Numbered from the stretch's first letter, positions 1 through 6,020 are shown. The stretch: 6,020 nucleotides of DNA from Bacteroidaceae bacterium (GCA_021443285.1 JABUUG010000081.1:1-6020), one strand, 5' to 3'. The notes: generated by a model from the sequence alone, not told the origin. Made by a program: numbers and translations.

Positions 1-1
1 G

Positions 2-598
2 CTCAAAGCGGGCGAGAACACCATATATATCCGACTGAAGAGCTATGGCGGCACACCCACCTTCGTTACGGAGAAGCCCTACAAGCTGATACCGCTCGAC
101 AAAGGGCAGAACTGGGAGATAGACCTCTCTACGGGATGGGAACACCAGCTCGTGCAGCGTATGCCATCACCACAGGGTGCGCCCGACTTCATGATGACGC
201 CCGCAGCCCTCTACAAGGGAATGCTCGCACCAGTGCTGAACTGGGGCTACAAGGGCGCAGTGTGGTATCAGGGCGAAAGCAATGTGGGCAGGGCAAACGA
301 GTATGAGACCATGCTCCGACTGCTGATAAGCGACTGGCGCGGAAGACTTGCCGCCACACAGACGCAACCGTTGCCATTCGTCATCATACAACTCGCCAAC
401 TTCCTCCACCCGCAGTCGCCTGACCAGTCGGCACAACAGGCTCTGCGCAATGCCCAGCGCCGCGTGGCAGAGACAACGCCCGACTGCGACTGGGTATATA
501 CCGGCGACCTCGGAGAGTGGAACGACATACACCCATTGCAGAAGAAAGAGGTGGGCGAAAGAGTGCAGGCAGCCTTCGACAAACTGCTGAAGAAATAA
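2..598 (+). CDS. Sialate O-acetylesterase-like carbohydrate acetylesterase (SASA/CE6 type), C-terminal part, 5' partial
   Basis: The open frame runs in from the window edge (first full codon at 2) and stops at TAA 596-598, giving 198 residues. The start, signal peptide if any, and the family's N-terminal nucleophile-serine block lie upstream. Visible family hallmarks are the core motif WYQGESN (263-283), preceded by an 'AALYKGMLAPVLNWGYKGAV' stretch typical of sialate O-acetylesterase-like proteins, and a C-terminal WNDIHP block with Asp at 524-526 and His at 530-532, the usual SGNH-type D-x-H pair. Full-length relatives are usually several hundred residues, so roughly the last third or more is seen. 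By family and context it probably removes O-acetyl groups from acetylated xylan or xylo-oligosaccharides, presumably outside the cytoplasm; sialate as substrate is unlikely here. It sits 27 bases upstream of the transporter gene with no terminator between, so cotranscription is likely. P. bryantii xynE, an esterase-like gene, occupies the comparable position, but I cannot show orthology. Confidence 0.88.
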   Translation, partial: LKAGENTIYIRLKSYGGTPTFVTEKPYKLIPLDKGQNWEIDLSTGWEHQLVQRMPSPQGAPDFMMTPAALYKGMLAPVLNWGYKGAVWYQGESNVGRANEYETMLRLLISDWRGRLAATQTQPLPFVIIQLANFLHPQSPDQSAQQALRNAQRRVAETTPDCDWVYTGDLGEWNDIHPLQKKEVGERVQAAFDKLLKK

Positions 599-625
599 TG
601 CAATAACTAAAATTTACATACTACT

Positions 626-2044
626 ATGCAACAAGAAAATTTTGAAGAACGCGGCTTTTACAAACTCAGTTGGCTGCAGAGAATAGGTTTCGGCTCAGGA
701 GACCTGGCGCAAAACCTTATCTTTCAGGTTACATGTACCTACCTGTTGTTCTTTTACACTGACATCTATGGTCTCGACCCGCTGGACGTAACATTCATGT
801 TCACCGTCGGCAATGTGGCAAACGTAATCTGGGACCCTATCGTAGGAACTATTATCGACAAGAACAACCCTAAGCTGGGAAAATACCGCGCATACCTCGT
901 GTATGTGGGCATTCCGCTGTCGGGCTTCGCCATCCTCTGCTTCTGGAACGGCTTTGCCCCATCGCTTGCTTACGCCTATTTCACATACATCATGATGACG
1001 CTCCTCTACACATTCATTAATGTGCCTTACGGAGCGCTCAACTCATCGCTTACACGCGACACCCACGAGATAACCGTACTCACATCGGTGCGTATGTTCA
1101 TGGCAAACTGCGGCGGTCTTGCCGTAAACTCCGGTCTGCCACTCGTCATCGTGTATATTCTGGCGCTTACCAACAGCCCGTTTGCGAATGAAGCTTCAGG
1201 CAGTCTGCCAAAGGATGCCAACGCATGGTTCATCACAATGTGCATATACGCCATTATAGGCATGGCGCTCCTGTTCTTCTGCTTCTCGCAGTGTAAGGAG
1301 CGCGTCGTAATGGATGCTAAGGACTGCGAGGATGTGAAGGTAAGCGACCTCTGGATGGAGTTCTTCCACAACCGTCCGCTGCGCGTCATAGCATTCTTCT
1401 TCATCACCGCATTTGCAATGATGTCCATCGGTAACGCTGCCGGCGCATACTTCATCAACAGCAACCTGCACGGCTCACCGGAACAGCTGTCCATGTTCAT
1501 GGCTCTCGGCTCAATCCCCGCATTTATCTTCATGCCTCTCGTGCCAGCGATAAAGAAGGCTGTCGGCAAGAAGAACATGTTCTACATCTTCCTCACCTTC
1601 GCCATCGTCGGCATGGTGGCGCTCTACGCTGTCGCCAAGATGGAGAACCCAAGCATGACACTCGTTTATGTGGCACAGTTCGTGAAATCCACAGGTGTGA
1701 TTGTTGCCACAGGCTATATGTGGGCACTCGTTCCTGAAGTAATCTCTTACGGAGAGTGGAAGAGCGGCAAGCGCATCGCGGGTATCGTGAACGCCCTCAC
1801 CGGCATATTCTTCAAGGCTGGCATGACACTCGGCAATATCGTTGCCCCGGCAGTCCTCGCCTATGTGGCTTACGACAGCAAGACCATCCAGCAGTCTCCG
1901 TTCGCAGAAGAGGGAATCCTCTGGCTTGTATGCGTCATACCTGCCATACTCCTCTTCCTTGCCATGTTTATCATCCGCCAGTATGAGCTTACCGACGAGA
2001 AGATTGACCAGATAAACAAGGAGATTGAAGCAAGAAACGCATAA
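626..2044 (+). CDS. xynD: GPH-family (MFS) xyloside/xylo-oligosaccharide:cation symporter
   Basis: A 472-residue inner-membrane protein with about 12 hydrophobic segments, arranged as two six-helix halves around a central loop near residues 222-250. It matches the glycoside-pentoside-hexuronide:cation symporter family (MelB, XylP, XynP). Helix I carries GSGDLAQNLIF followed by YLLFFYTDIYGL (residues 23-50). The helix II-III region has IWDPIVG then LGKYRAYLVY (68-93), and PYGAL (134-138) precedes the charged SLTRDTHE loop. The C-terminus ends in a charged 'LTDEKIDQINKEIEAR' tail common in the family. The likely role is uptake of xylobiose or xylo-oligosaccharides released outside by the GH10 enzyme and trimmed inside by the GH43 enzyme. 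Compared with MelB, Asp26 and Asp70 align with sugar-site Asp19 and cation-site Asp59, but the positions of Asp55 and Asp124 are Asn66 and Asn132. The symbol follows P. bryantii xynD by synteny with xynA-xynB. The ATG at 626 gives a complete helix I; the 27-base leader is A/T-rich with no Shine-Dalgarno sequence. Confidence 0.93.
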   Translation: MQQENFEERGFYKLSWLQRIGFGSGDLAQNLIFQVTCTYLLFFYTDIYGLDPLDVTFMFTVGNVANVIWDPIVGTIIDKNNPKLGKYRAYLVYVGIPLSGFAILCFWNGFAPSLAYAYFTYIMMTLLYTFINVPYGALNSSLTRDTHEITVLTSVRMFMANCGGLAVNSGLPLVIVYILALTNSPFANEASGSLPKDANAWFITMCIYAIIGMALLFFCFSQCKERVVMDAKDCEDVKVSDLWMEFFHNRPLRVIAFFFITAFAMMSIGNAAGAYFINSNLHGSPEQLSMFMALGSIPAFIFMPLVPAIKKAVGKKNMFYIFLTFAIVGMVALYAVAKMENPSMTLVYVAQFVKSTGVIVATGYMWALVPEVISYGEWKSGKRIAGIVNALTGIFFKAGMTLGNIVAPAVLAYVAYDSKTIQQSPFAEEGILWLVCVIPAILLFLAMFIIRQYELTDEKIDQINKEIEARNA

Positions 2045-2055
2045 TAATACAGGCA

Positions 2056-2109
2056 TCGCGCGTCACTGGGTTTGATTCGAAAACCTTCGGACAAACCACA
2101 AACGCGCGA
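2056..2109 (+). repeat. Nested inverted repeat in the leader of the GH10 gene
   Basis: In the 87-base gap between the transporter and the GH10 gene, an outer GC-rich arm TCGCGCGT (2056-2063) is perfectly complementary to ACGCGCGA (2102-2109). Inside it, GGTTTG (2069-2074) is complementary to CAAACC (2092-2097), leaving a 17-base apical loop and a small internal loop. As RNA this would fold into a two-part stem-loop ending 22 bases before the GH10 start codon. No T-run follows, so it does not look like an intrinsic terminator. It may be an mRNA-stability or processing element, a translation-modulating leader, or a protein-binding palindrome; the sequence does not say which. The pairing is direct observation, while any function is inference. 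Confidence 0.6.
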
Positions 2110-2131
2110 AGCAGATAAACATCAACGATAA

Positions 2132-3262
2132 ATGAAGAAAGCATTATTATTCGCTGTGGCATTGTGCTGTTCAACAGCATTTGCGCAGAACTACCAGCTG
2201 CGAGCTCTCATACCCAACAAGAACATACTCCTCGGAGCCACCGTGAACCAGTGGCTCGTGGCATCAGACCTCGGACAGGCTGAACACAAAATAGACGACC
2301 CAAGCTACCAGCTCGTCGGTTCGACAGAGCAGATGAAGATAGAAGTGGGTATCGTGCCGAAGGAGTTCAACTGCGTGACAGCAGAAAACTGCATGAAATC
2401 GGAAGTGATAGCCCCGAAGAAGGGCATATACGACTTCATCCTCGCCGACCAGTTCATGGAGTATGCAGCCAAGTATAACCTCACCGTCATCGGTCATGCC
2501 CCGATATGGCATTCACAGTGCGCCAAGTGGATTTGCCACGACGAGAACGGCAAGCTCGTCTCGAAGGAGCAGCTGAAAGAGAACATGCGCAACTTCATCA
2601 ACACCGTCTACGGGCATTACCGTGGCAAGATAAAGGGCTATGACGTAGTGAACGAAGCCATTGAGGACGATGGCAGCTACCGCAACAGCGACTTCTACAA
2701 GATAATGGGCGAGGAGTACATCGACTGGGCGTTCCAGTGCGCCATGGAGGCTGACCCCAACACCGAGCTCTACTACAACGACTTCTCCATGTGGAAGCCA
2801 GGCAAGCGCGAGACTGTAGTGAAACTCGTAAAGCGACTGAAGAGCAAGGGCATACGCATAGACGCTGTCGGTCTGCAGACACATATCGGCATGGACTTCC
2901 CCGAACTCAAAGACCATGAGGCATCTATCAAGGCATTCATCGACGCCGGCGTCGATGTCCAGCTGACAGAGACCGATATGTCCATCCTTCCCAACCCATA
3001 CACAGGAGCTGACATATCCACACGCTTCCAATACACCCCTGACAAAGACCCATACAAGAACGGCATAACAAAGAAGCAGATAAAGCCATGGCAGGACCGC
3101 TTCAAGCAGCTTTTCGCAATCATCAACAAATACTCCGACCACGTTAAGCGCGTAACATTCTGGGGAGTAACCGATGCCTCTTCATGGAAGAACGACTTCC
3201 CAATCAAGGGTCGCACCGACTACCCACTGCCATTCGACCGCGAAGGCCACTTCAAGTTCTAA
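2132..3262 (+). CDS. xynA: GH10 endo-1,4-beta-xylanase, exported
   Basis: A 376-residue protein that hydrolyses internal beta-1,4-xylosidic bonds of xylan. It opens with a signal peptide, MKKALLFAVALCCSTAFA, with probable signal peptidase I cleavage between Ala18 and Gln19; Cys12 and Cys13 lack a proper lipobox because the preceding residue is Leu or Cys. The rest is one GH10 (beta/alpha)8 barrel, with no carbohydrate-binding module and no inserted domain. Landmarks in order: the minus-2 subsite block E85-N86-x-M88-K89, GHAPIWHSQ (121-129), YDVVNEA with acid/base Glu175, GLQTHIGM, VQLTETD with nucleophile Glu280, and the late FWGVTDASSW motif followed by LPFDREG. All key residues are present, so it should be active. 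Length is normal for a single-domain GH10; P. bryantii XynA is of similar size as I recall. It follows the transporter by 87 bases, with an RNA-hairpin-capable leader between. The ATG at 2132 is chosen because it begins the signal peptide; no Shine-Dalgarno sequence is visible. Confidence 0.96.
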   Translation: MKKALLFAVALCCSTAFAQNYQLRALIPNKNILLGATVNQWLVASDLGQAEHKIDDPSYQLVGSTEQMKIEVGIVPKEFNCVTAENCMKSEVIAPKKGIYDFILADQFMEYAAKYNLTVIGHAPIWHSQCAKWICHDENGKLVSKEQLKENMRNFINTVYGHYRGKIKGYDVVNEAIEDDGSYRNSDFYKIMGEEYIDWAFQCAMEADPNTELYYNDFSMWKPGKRETVVKLVKRLKSKGIRIDAVGLQTHIGMDFPELKDHEASIKAFIDAGVDVQLTETDMSILPNPYTGADISTRFQYTPDKDPYKNGITKKQIKPWQDRFKQLFAIINKYSDHVKRVTFWGVTDASSWKNDFPIKGRTDYPLPFDREGHFKF

Positions 3263-3273
3263 AGCCCGTAAAC

Positions 3274-3305
3274 TCGAAACATTGAATCTTCGAAACATCG
3301 AATTT
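3274..3305 (+). repeat. Two tandem 16-nt units before the GH43 gene
   Basis: TCGAAACATTGAATCT (3274-3289) is followed directly by TCGAAACATCGAATTT (3290-3305), matching at 14 of 16 positions. Each unit also has weak internal dyad symmetry around an AACA centre. For example, TTCGA at 3289-3293 and TCGAA at 3298-3302 are perfect complements, while the first unit needs one G-U pair. The repeat lies 11 bases after the GH10 stop codon and 45 bases before the GH43 start codon. It could be a paired binding site for a regulator, an RNA processing or stability element, or simply a low-complexity intergenic repeat. Function cannot be decided from this window. Confidence 0.6.
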
Positions 3306-3350
3306 CCGACTCCTAAAAAATAAACGCTATCAAAAATATCACTCAAAACT

Positions 3351-4322
3351 ATGAAAGAAAAACGCTATTTAATCCCCGAAGACTATCACGCAGACCCTTC
3401 TGTACACGTTTTTAACGGCAAGCTCCACGTCTATCCTTCACACGACTGGGACTGCACAGACACAGAAAACGACAACGGCGACCAGTATGATATGAAAGAC
3501 TACCATTGCTTCACCATCGACGGCGACCCGATGACCGGCAAGGTGAACGACCACGGTGTAATCCTCTCTGTGGACGACATTCCATGGCACGGACGCCAGC
3601 TGTGGGACTGCGATGTGCAGGAGCGCAACGGCAAATACTACCTCTATTTCCCACTCAAAGACCGCAACGACATCTTCCGCATGGGTGTTGCCATCGCCGA
3701 CACACCGACAGGCCCGTTCAAGTCAATGGAATATCCTATCCATGGCTCGTATTCTATCGACTATGCCTGTCTGAAAGACGATGCAGACGGCGAATACTAC
3801 ATGTATTTCGGCGGTATCTGGGGCGGACAGTTGCAGCGCTATGTTGACAACAAGGCTATCGAAGCTCCCTATCTGCCACAGGGAAGCGAAGAGGCAATAC
3901 TGCCCCGCGTGGTGAAGATGAAGGAGAATATGGTGGAGTTCGCAGAGGAGCCACGCGCAGTGGAAATCCTCGATGAGAACGGCAAGCGTCTCACCGCCGA
4001 CAATCCATACCGCTTCTTCGAGGCATCATGGGTACACAAGTACAACGGAAAGTATTACTTCTCATACTCCACAGGCGACACACACATGATTTGCTATGCC
4101 ACAGGCGACAACCCCTACGGCCCGTTCACATATCAGGGAGTGGTGCTCACACCTGTAAAGGCTGGCTGGACAACCCACCACTGCATCGTGGAATGGGATG
4201 GCAAGTGGTATCTCTTCCATCACGATTCAGTGCCTTCTGGCGGCAAGTCTTGGTGCCGCTCACTCAAGGTATGCGAACTTGAGTACGACGAGAACGGCAA
4301 GATAAAGACTATCGAAGGGTAA
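3351..4322 (+). CDS. xynB: GH43 beta-xylosidase / alpha-L-arabinofuranosidase, cytoplasmic
   Basis: A 323-residue protein without signal peptide or membrane segment, so probably cytoplasmic. It fits a single GH43 five-bladed beta-propeller with no C-terminal beta-sandwich. The length and the start 'RYLIPEDYHADPSVHVFNGKLHVYPSHDWD' resemble the short xylosidase/arabinosidases such as Bacteroides ovatus Xsa and P. bryantii XynB (probably subfamily GH43_1). The probable catalytic triad is present: general base Asp15 (HADPS), pKa modulator Asp137 (SIDYACL), and general acid Glu224 (FFEASWVHKYNGKYY). His276-His277 in TTHHCIV match the conserved active-site histidine region. The likely role is release of xylose from the non-reducing ends of imported xylo-oligosaccharides, with possible arabinofuranosidase side activity. 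It sits 88 bases after the GH10 gene, downstream of a tandem repeat, and is followed by a strong terminator, making it the last gene of the first transcription unit. The ATG at 3351 has a typical A-rich Bacteroidota leader. Xylosidase versus arabinosidase preference cannot be told from sequence. Confidence 0.93.
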   Translation: MKEKRYLIPEDYHADPSVHVFNGKLHVYPSHDWDCTDTENDNGDQYDMKDYHCFTIDGDPMTGKVNDHGVILSVDDIPWHGRQLWDCDVQERNGKYYLYFPLKDRNDIFRMGVAIADTPTGPFKSMEYPIHGSYSIDYACLKDDADGEYYMYFGGIWGGQLQRYVDNKAIEAPYLPQGSEEAILPRVVKMKENMVEFAEEPRAVEILDENGKRLTADNPYRFFEASWVHKYNGKYYFSYSTGDTHMICYATGDNPYGPFTYQGVVLTPVKAGWTTHHCIVEWDGKWYLFHHDSVPSGGKSWCRSLKVCELEYDENGKIKTIEG

Positions 4323-4341
4323 TCCTCACATAAACAGACAT

Positions 4342-4376
4342 AAAAGCCCTCCCCCAATCAGGAGGGCTTTTCTATT
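4342..4376 (+). terminator. Rho-independent terminator after the GH43 gene
   Basis: AAAAGCCCTCC (4342-4352) is perfectly complementary to GGAGGGCTTTT (4361-4371), giving an 11-bp stem with a GC-rich core and an 8-base loop, followed by TCTATT. The U-tract is TTTTCTATT. It begins 20 bases after the GH43 stop codon, the classic position for ending an operon. The A-run before the stem makes it roughly symmetric, so it could also work on the opposite strand, although no convergent gene is present. Its 3' side lies only 21 bases before the GH67 start codon, so it may instead or also limit transcription into that gene. Confidence 0.9.
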
Positions 4377-4392
4377 AGCATTTAATATCATC

Positions 4393-6020
4393 ATGAAAAA
4401 GACCCTATTATTTGCAGCAGCACTGCTGTCCTGCCTGTCTGCATTTGCCGACGACGCCCCCTTACAGTTGCGCCTCCTGAACCACTGGGACAACCTCGAC
4501 GGCACTGTTGAGCGCGGTTACGCCGGCAAGAGCATCTTCTGGAACTGCAACAGGCAGTACGACTACAACAAATACGCACAGGAGCTGAAGAGCGAAGGCA
4601 TCAACGGCACTGTGCTCAACAACGTAAATGCCTCGCCGAAAGTCCTCACGCCGGAGTATATCGACAGCGTGAAATACTTCGCCGACATCTTCCGCAAGGA
4701 AGGCATAAAGGTGTATCTCTCCATCAATTTCGCCTCGCCGATGGTTATCGGCGGGCTCTCCACCGCCGACCCTCTCGACAAGAATGTCCGCAAATGGTGG
4801 GTAAAGAAGGCGAAGGAGATTTACAAGCAGATACCCGACTTCGGCGGTTTTCTTGTCAAGGCAAACTCCGAAGGTCAGCCCGGTCCGATGGACTACGGCC
4901 GCACCCATGTTGACGGAGCCAACATGCTTGCCGATGCAGTGAAGCCCTTCGGCGGCATCATCATGTGGCGTGCCTTCGTTTACAGCCAGAACGACCCCGA
5001 CCGCGCAAAGCAGGCATACATAGAGTTCCAGCCTTACGACGGGAAGTTCCGCGACAACGTGATTATCCAGATTAAGAACGGCCCCATCGACTTCCAGCCG
5101 CGTGAGCCCGTATCGCCACTGTTCTTCGCACTGCCAAAGACGAAGGTCATGGCGGAGTTCCAGATTACGCAGGAGTATCTCGGCCACGCCAACCACATCA
5201 TCTACCTCGGCACGATGTGGGAAGAGACACTGCGCACAATCAACAAATACCGCGACCGCATGAACTATGTCGGCGCTGCCGGCGTGTCAAACCGCGGCAA
5301 CTACCCCAAGGGAAACCATTTCTTCGCCAAGCTCAACGAGTATGCCTTCGCGCATATGGCTGCCAACCCTCACGCAAAGGCAAAGGATGTCGCAAGGGAA
5401 TGGCTTGAAAAGAAATTCGGCGGCAACAAGCGCCTCACCGACCGTCTGCTCCAGATGCTGATGATCAGCCGCGAGGCGGAGGTCGATTTCATGATGCCGC
5501 TCGGTCTGCACCACATCTTCGCATGGGGACACCACTACGGTCCTGAGCCATGGTGTGCCGTGGACGGTGCACGCCCCGACTGGCTGCCCTCATACTACCA
5601 CCGCGCAGACGCCGAAGGACTGGGCTTCAACCGCAGCAGCACAGGCTCCAACGCAACCGCACAGTACCCTGAGGATATGGCAAAGAAGCTCGACGACCGC
5701 CAGAAATGCCCCGACAAGTATGTCCTCTGGTTCCACCATGTAAAGTGGGGCGACCTGCTGCAGAGCCGCCGCACGCTGTGGGACGAGCTGTGCTACCGCT
5801 ATCAGCACGGCATCGACGAGGTGCGCGAGATGCAGCACATCTGGTATAACGCAGAGCACGACATCCGAGGATATGAGGCAGACGGCAGCATACCCGGCAA
5901 CACCTATGACGACGTGAAGCAGCGCCTTGCCATACAGGAGCACGACGCGATATGGTGGAAGGACGCCTGCCTGCAGTATTTCCAGACATTCTCAAAGCTC
6001 CCCATCCCCGCCTACTGCGA
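4393..6020 (+). CDS. aguA: GH67 alpha-glucuronidase, exported, 3' partial, lacking the usual N-terminal domain
   Basis: The frame opens at ATG 4393 and stays open to the window end (542 full codons, no stop seen). GH67 enzymes remove (4-O-methyl)-D-glucuronic acid from the non-reducing-end xylose of glucurono-xylo-oligosaccharides. The N-terminus MKKTLLFAAALLSCLSAFA is a signal peptide, probably cut after Ala19; LLSC at 11-14 also loosely resembles a lipobox, so a lipoprotein is possible. The catalytic (beta/alpha)8 barrel starts at once with NHWDNLDG and ERGYAGKSIFWN (about 30-52). The three active-site acids are present: Glu160 in KANSEGQPGP (general acid), Asp233 in NGPIDFQPREPVSP and Glu261 in QITQEY. 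Their spacing, 73 and 28, equals that of Glu292, Asp365 and Glu393 in Cellvibrio GlcA67A as I recall it. The helical C-terminal domain follows from about 347 and ends in YFQTFSKLPIP, so probably only a short tail is missing. Relative to classical GH67 proteins, about 110-130 N-terminal residues are absent. The start follows a terminator by 21 bases, with no recognisable promoter or Shine-Dalgarno sequence. Confidence 0.94.
   Translation, partial: MKKTLLFAAALLSCLSAFADDAPLQLRLLNHWDNLDGTVERGYAGKSIFWNCNRQYDYNKYAQELKSEGINGTVLNNVNASPKVLTPEYIDSVKYFADIFRKEGIKVYLSINFASPMVIGGLSTADPLDKNVRKWWVKKAKEIYKQIPDFGGFLVKANSEGQPGPMDYGRTHVDGANMLADAVKPFGGIIMWRAFVYSQNDPDRAKQAYIEFQPYDGKFRDNVIIQIKNGPIDFQPREPVSPLFFALPKTKVMAEFQITQEYLGHANHIIYLGTMWEETLRTINKYRDRMNYVGAAGVSNRGNYPKGNHFFAKLNEYAFAHMAANPHAKAKDVAREWLEKKFGGNKRLTDRLLQMLMISREAEVDFMMPLGLHHIFAWGHHYGPEPWCAVDGARPDWLPSYYHRADAEGLGFNRSSTGSNATAQYPEDMAKKLDDRQKCPDKYVLWFHHVKWGDLLQSRRTLWDELCYRYQHGIDEVREMQHIWYNAEHDIRGYEADGSIPGNTYDDVKQRLAIQEHDAIWWKDACLQYFQTFSKLPIPAYC

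Noticed and set aside
1..598. A start codon at 152 for the first gene
   Set aside because: The same frame is open back to the window edge with family-like sequence before Met 152, so this methionine is internal and the gene is 5' truncated by the window.
1027..2056. Long antisense open frames opposite the transporter gene
   Set aside because: They lie wholly opposite a well-supported membrane transporter, give Cys/His/Arg-rich products with no recognisable domain, and are explained by codon bias in the real frame.
2045..2131. The inverted repeat as an intrinsic terminator between the transporter and GH10 genes
   Set aside because: No T-tract follows the outer arm; the downstream bases are AGCAGATAAAC. 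The transporter and xylanase genes are expected to be cotranscribed.
2513..3142. A 209-residue antisense open frame inside the GH10 gene
   Set aside because: The sense strand encodes all GH10 catalytic motifs across this stretch. The antisense product is Val/Leu-rich with no known motif and no leader of its own.
4372..4392. A possible Bacteroidota promoter just before GH67
   Set aside because: TATTAGCATTTAATAT is A/T-rich but does not match TAnnTTTG, and a -33 TTTG element is not found at the right distance. There is too little evidence to call it.
4462..5196. A 244-residue antisense open frame within the GH67 gene
   Set aside because: The sense frame carries the three GH67 active-site acids and the conserved barrel motifs here. 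The antisense frame is a by-product of codon bias.
1..6020. CRISPR array, tRNA or rRNA gene, insertion sequence, or att site
   Set aside because: No regularly spaced repeats, transposase-like frame, terminal inverted repeats or tRNA-like fold were seen by eye. The window is almost entirely coding.

Overview
The window is a xylan-degradation gene cluster, very probably from a Prevotella-type member of the Bacteroidota (gut or rumen). Three things suggest this: the order esterase, GPH-family transporter, GH10 xylanase, GH43 xylosidase; start codons preceded by A/T-rich leaders with no clear Shine-Dalgarno sequence; and short 'MKKxLLFAxAL...AFA' signal peptides. From memory, the transporter-xylanase-xylosidase core matches the xynD-xynA-xynB core of Prevotella bryantii B14. 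The species cannot be fixed from the sequence. G+C looks moderate, around half, which was judged by eye and not counted.

Layout, all genes on the + strand: (1) 2-598, the C-terminal part of a sialate O-acetylesterase-like (SASA/CE6-type) carbohydrate acetylesterase whose start lies upstream of the window. (2) 626-2044, a 12-helix GPH-family sugar:cation symporter (xynD-like). (3) 2132-3262, a secreted single-domain GH10 endo-1,4-beta-xylanase (xynA-like). (4) 3351-4322, a GH43 beta-xylosidase/alpha-L-arabinofuranosidase without a signal peptide (xynB-like). (5) A strong intrinsic terminator at 4342-4376. (6) 4393-6020, a GH67 alpha-glucuronidase with a signal peptide, cut off by the window end and apparently lacking the N-terminal domain usual in GH67. 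No gene-free stretch exceeds 90 bases. The 599-625 gap holds nothing recognisable, while the other gaps carry an inverted repeat, a tandem repeat and the terminator.

How the genes fit together: the esterase would remove acetyl groups, the GH10 enzyme would cut the xylan or xylo-oligosaccharide backbone outside the cytoplasm, and the GH67 enzyme, also exported, would take (4-O-methyl)glucuronic acid from the non-reducing ends of the oligosaccharides. The symporter would import the neutral xylo-oligosaccharides, and the GH43 enzyme would hydrolyse them in the cytoplasm to xylose and possibly arabinose. No SusC/SusD pair, regulator or outer-membrane receptor is visible here.

The most noteworthy points are the GH67 protein without its N-terminal domain, the terminator placed only about 20 bases before the GH67 start codon, the structured leader before the GH10 gene, the 16-nt tandem repeat before the GH43 gene, and the altered cation-site motif in the transporter. 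None of these amounts to a clearly new system. The window is best read as a recognisable xylan locus with a few unusual details.
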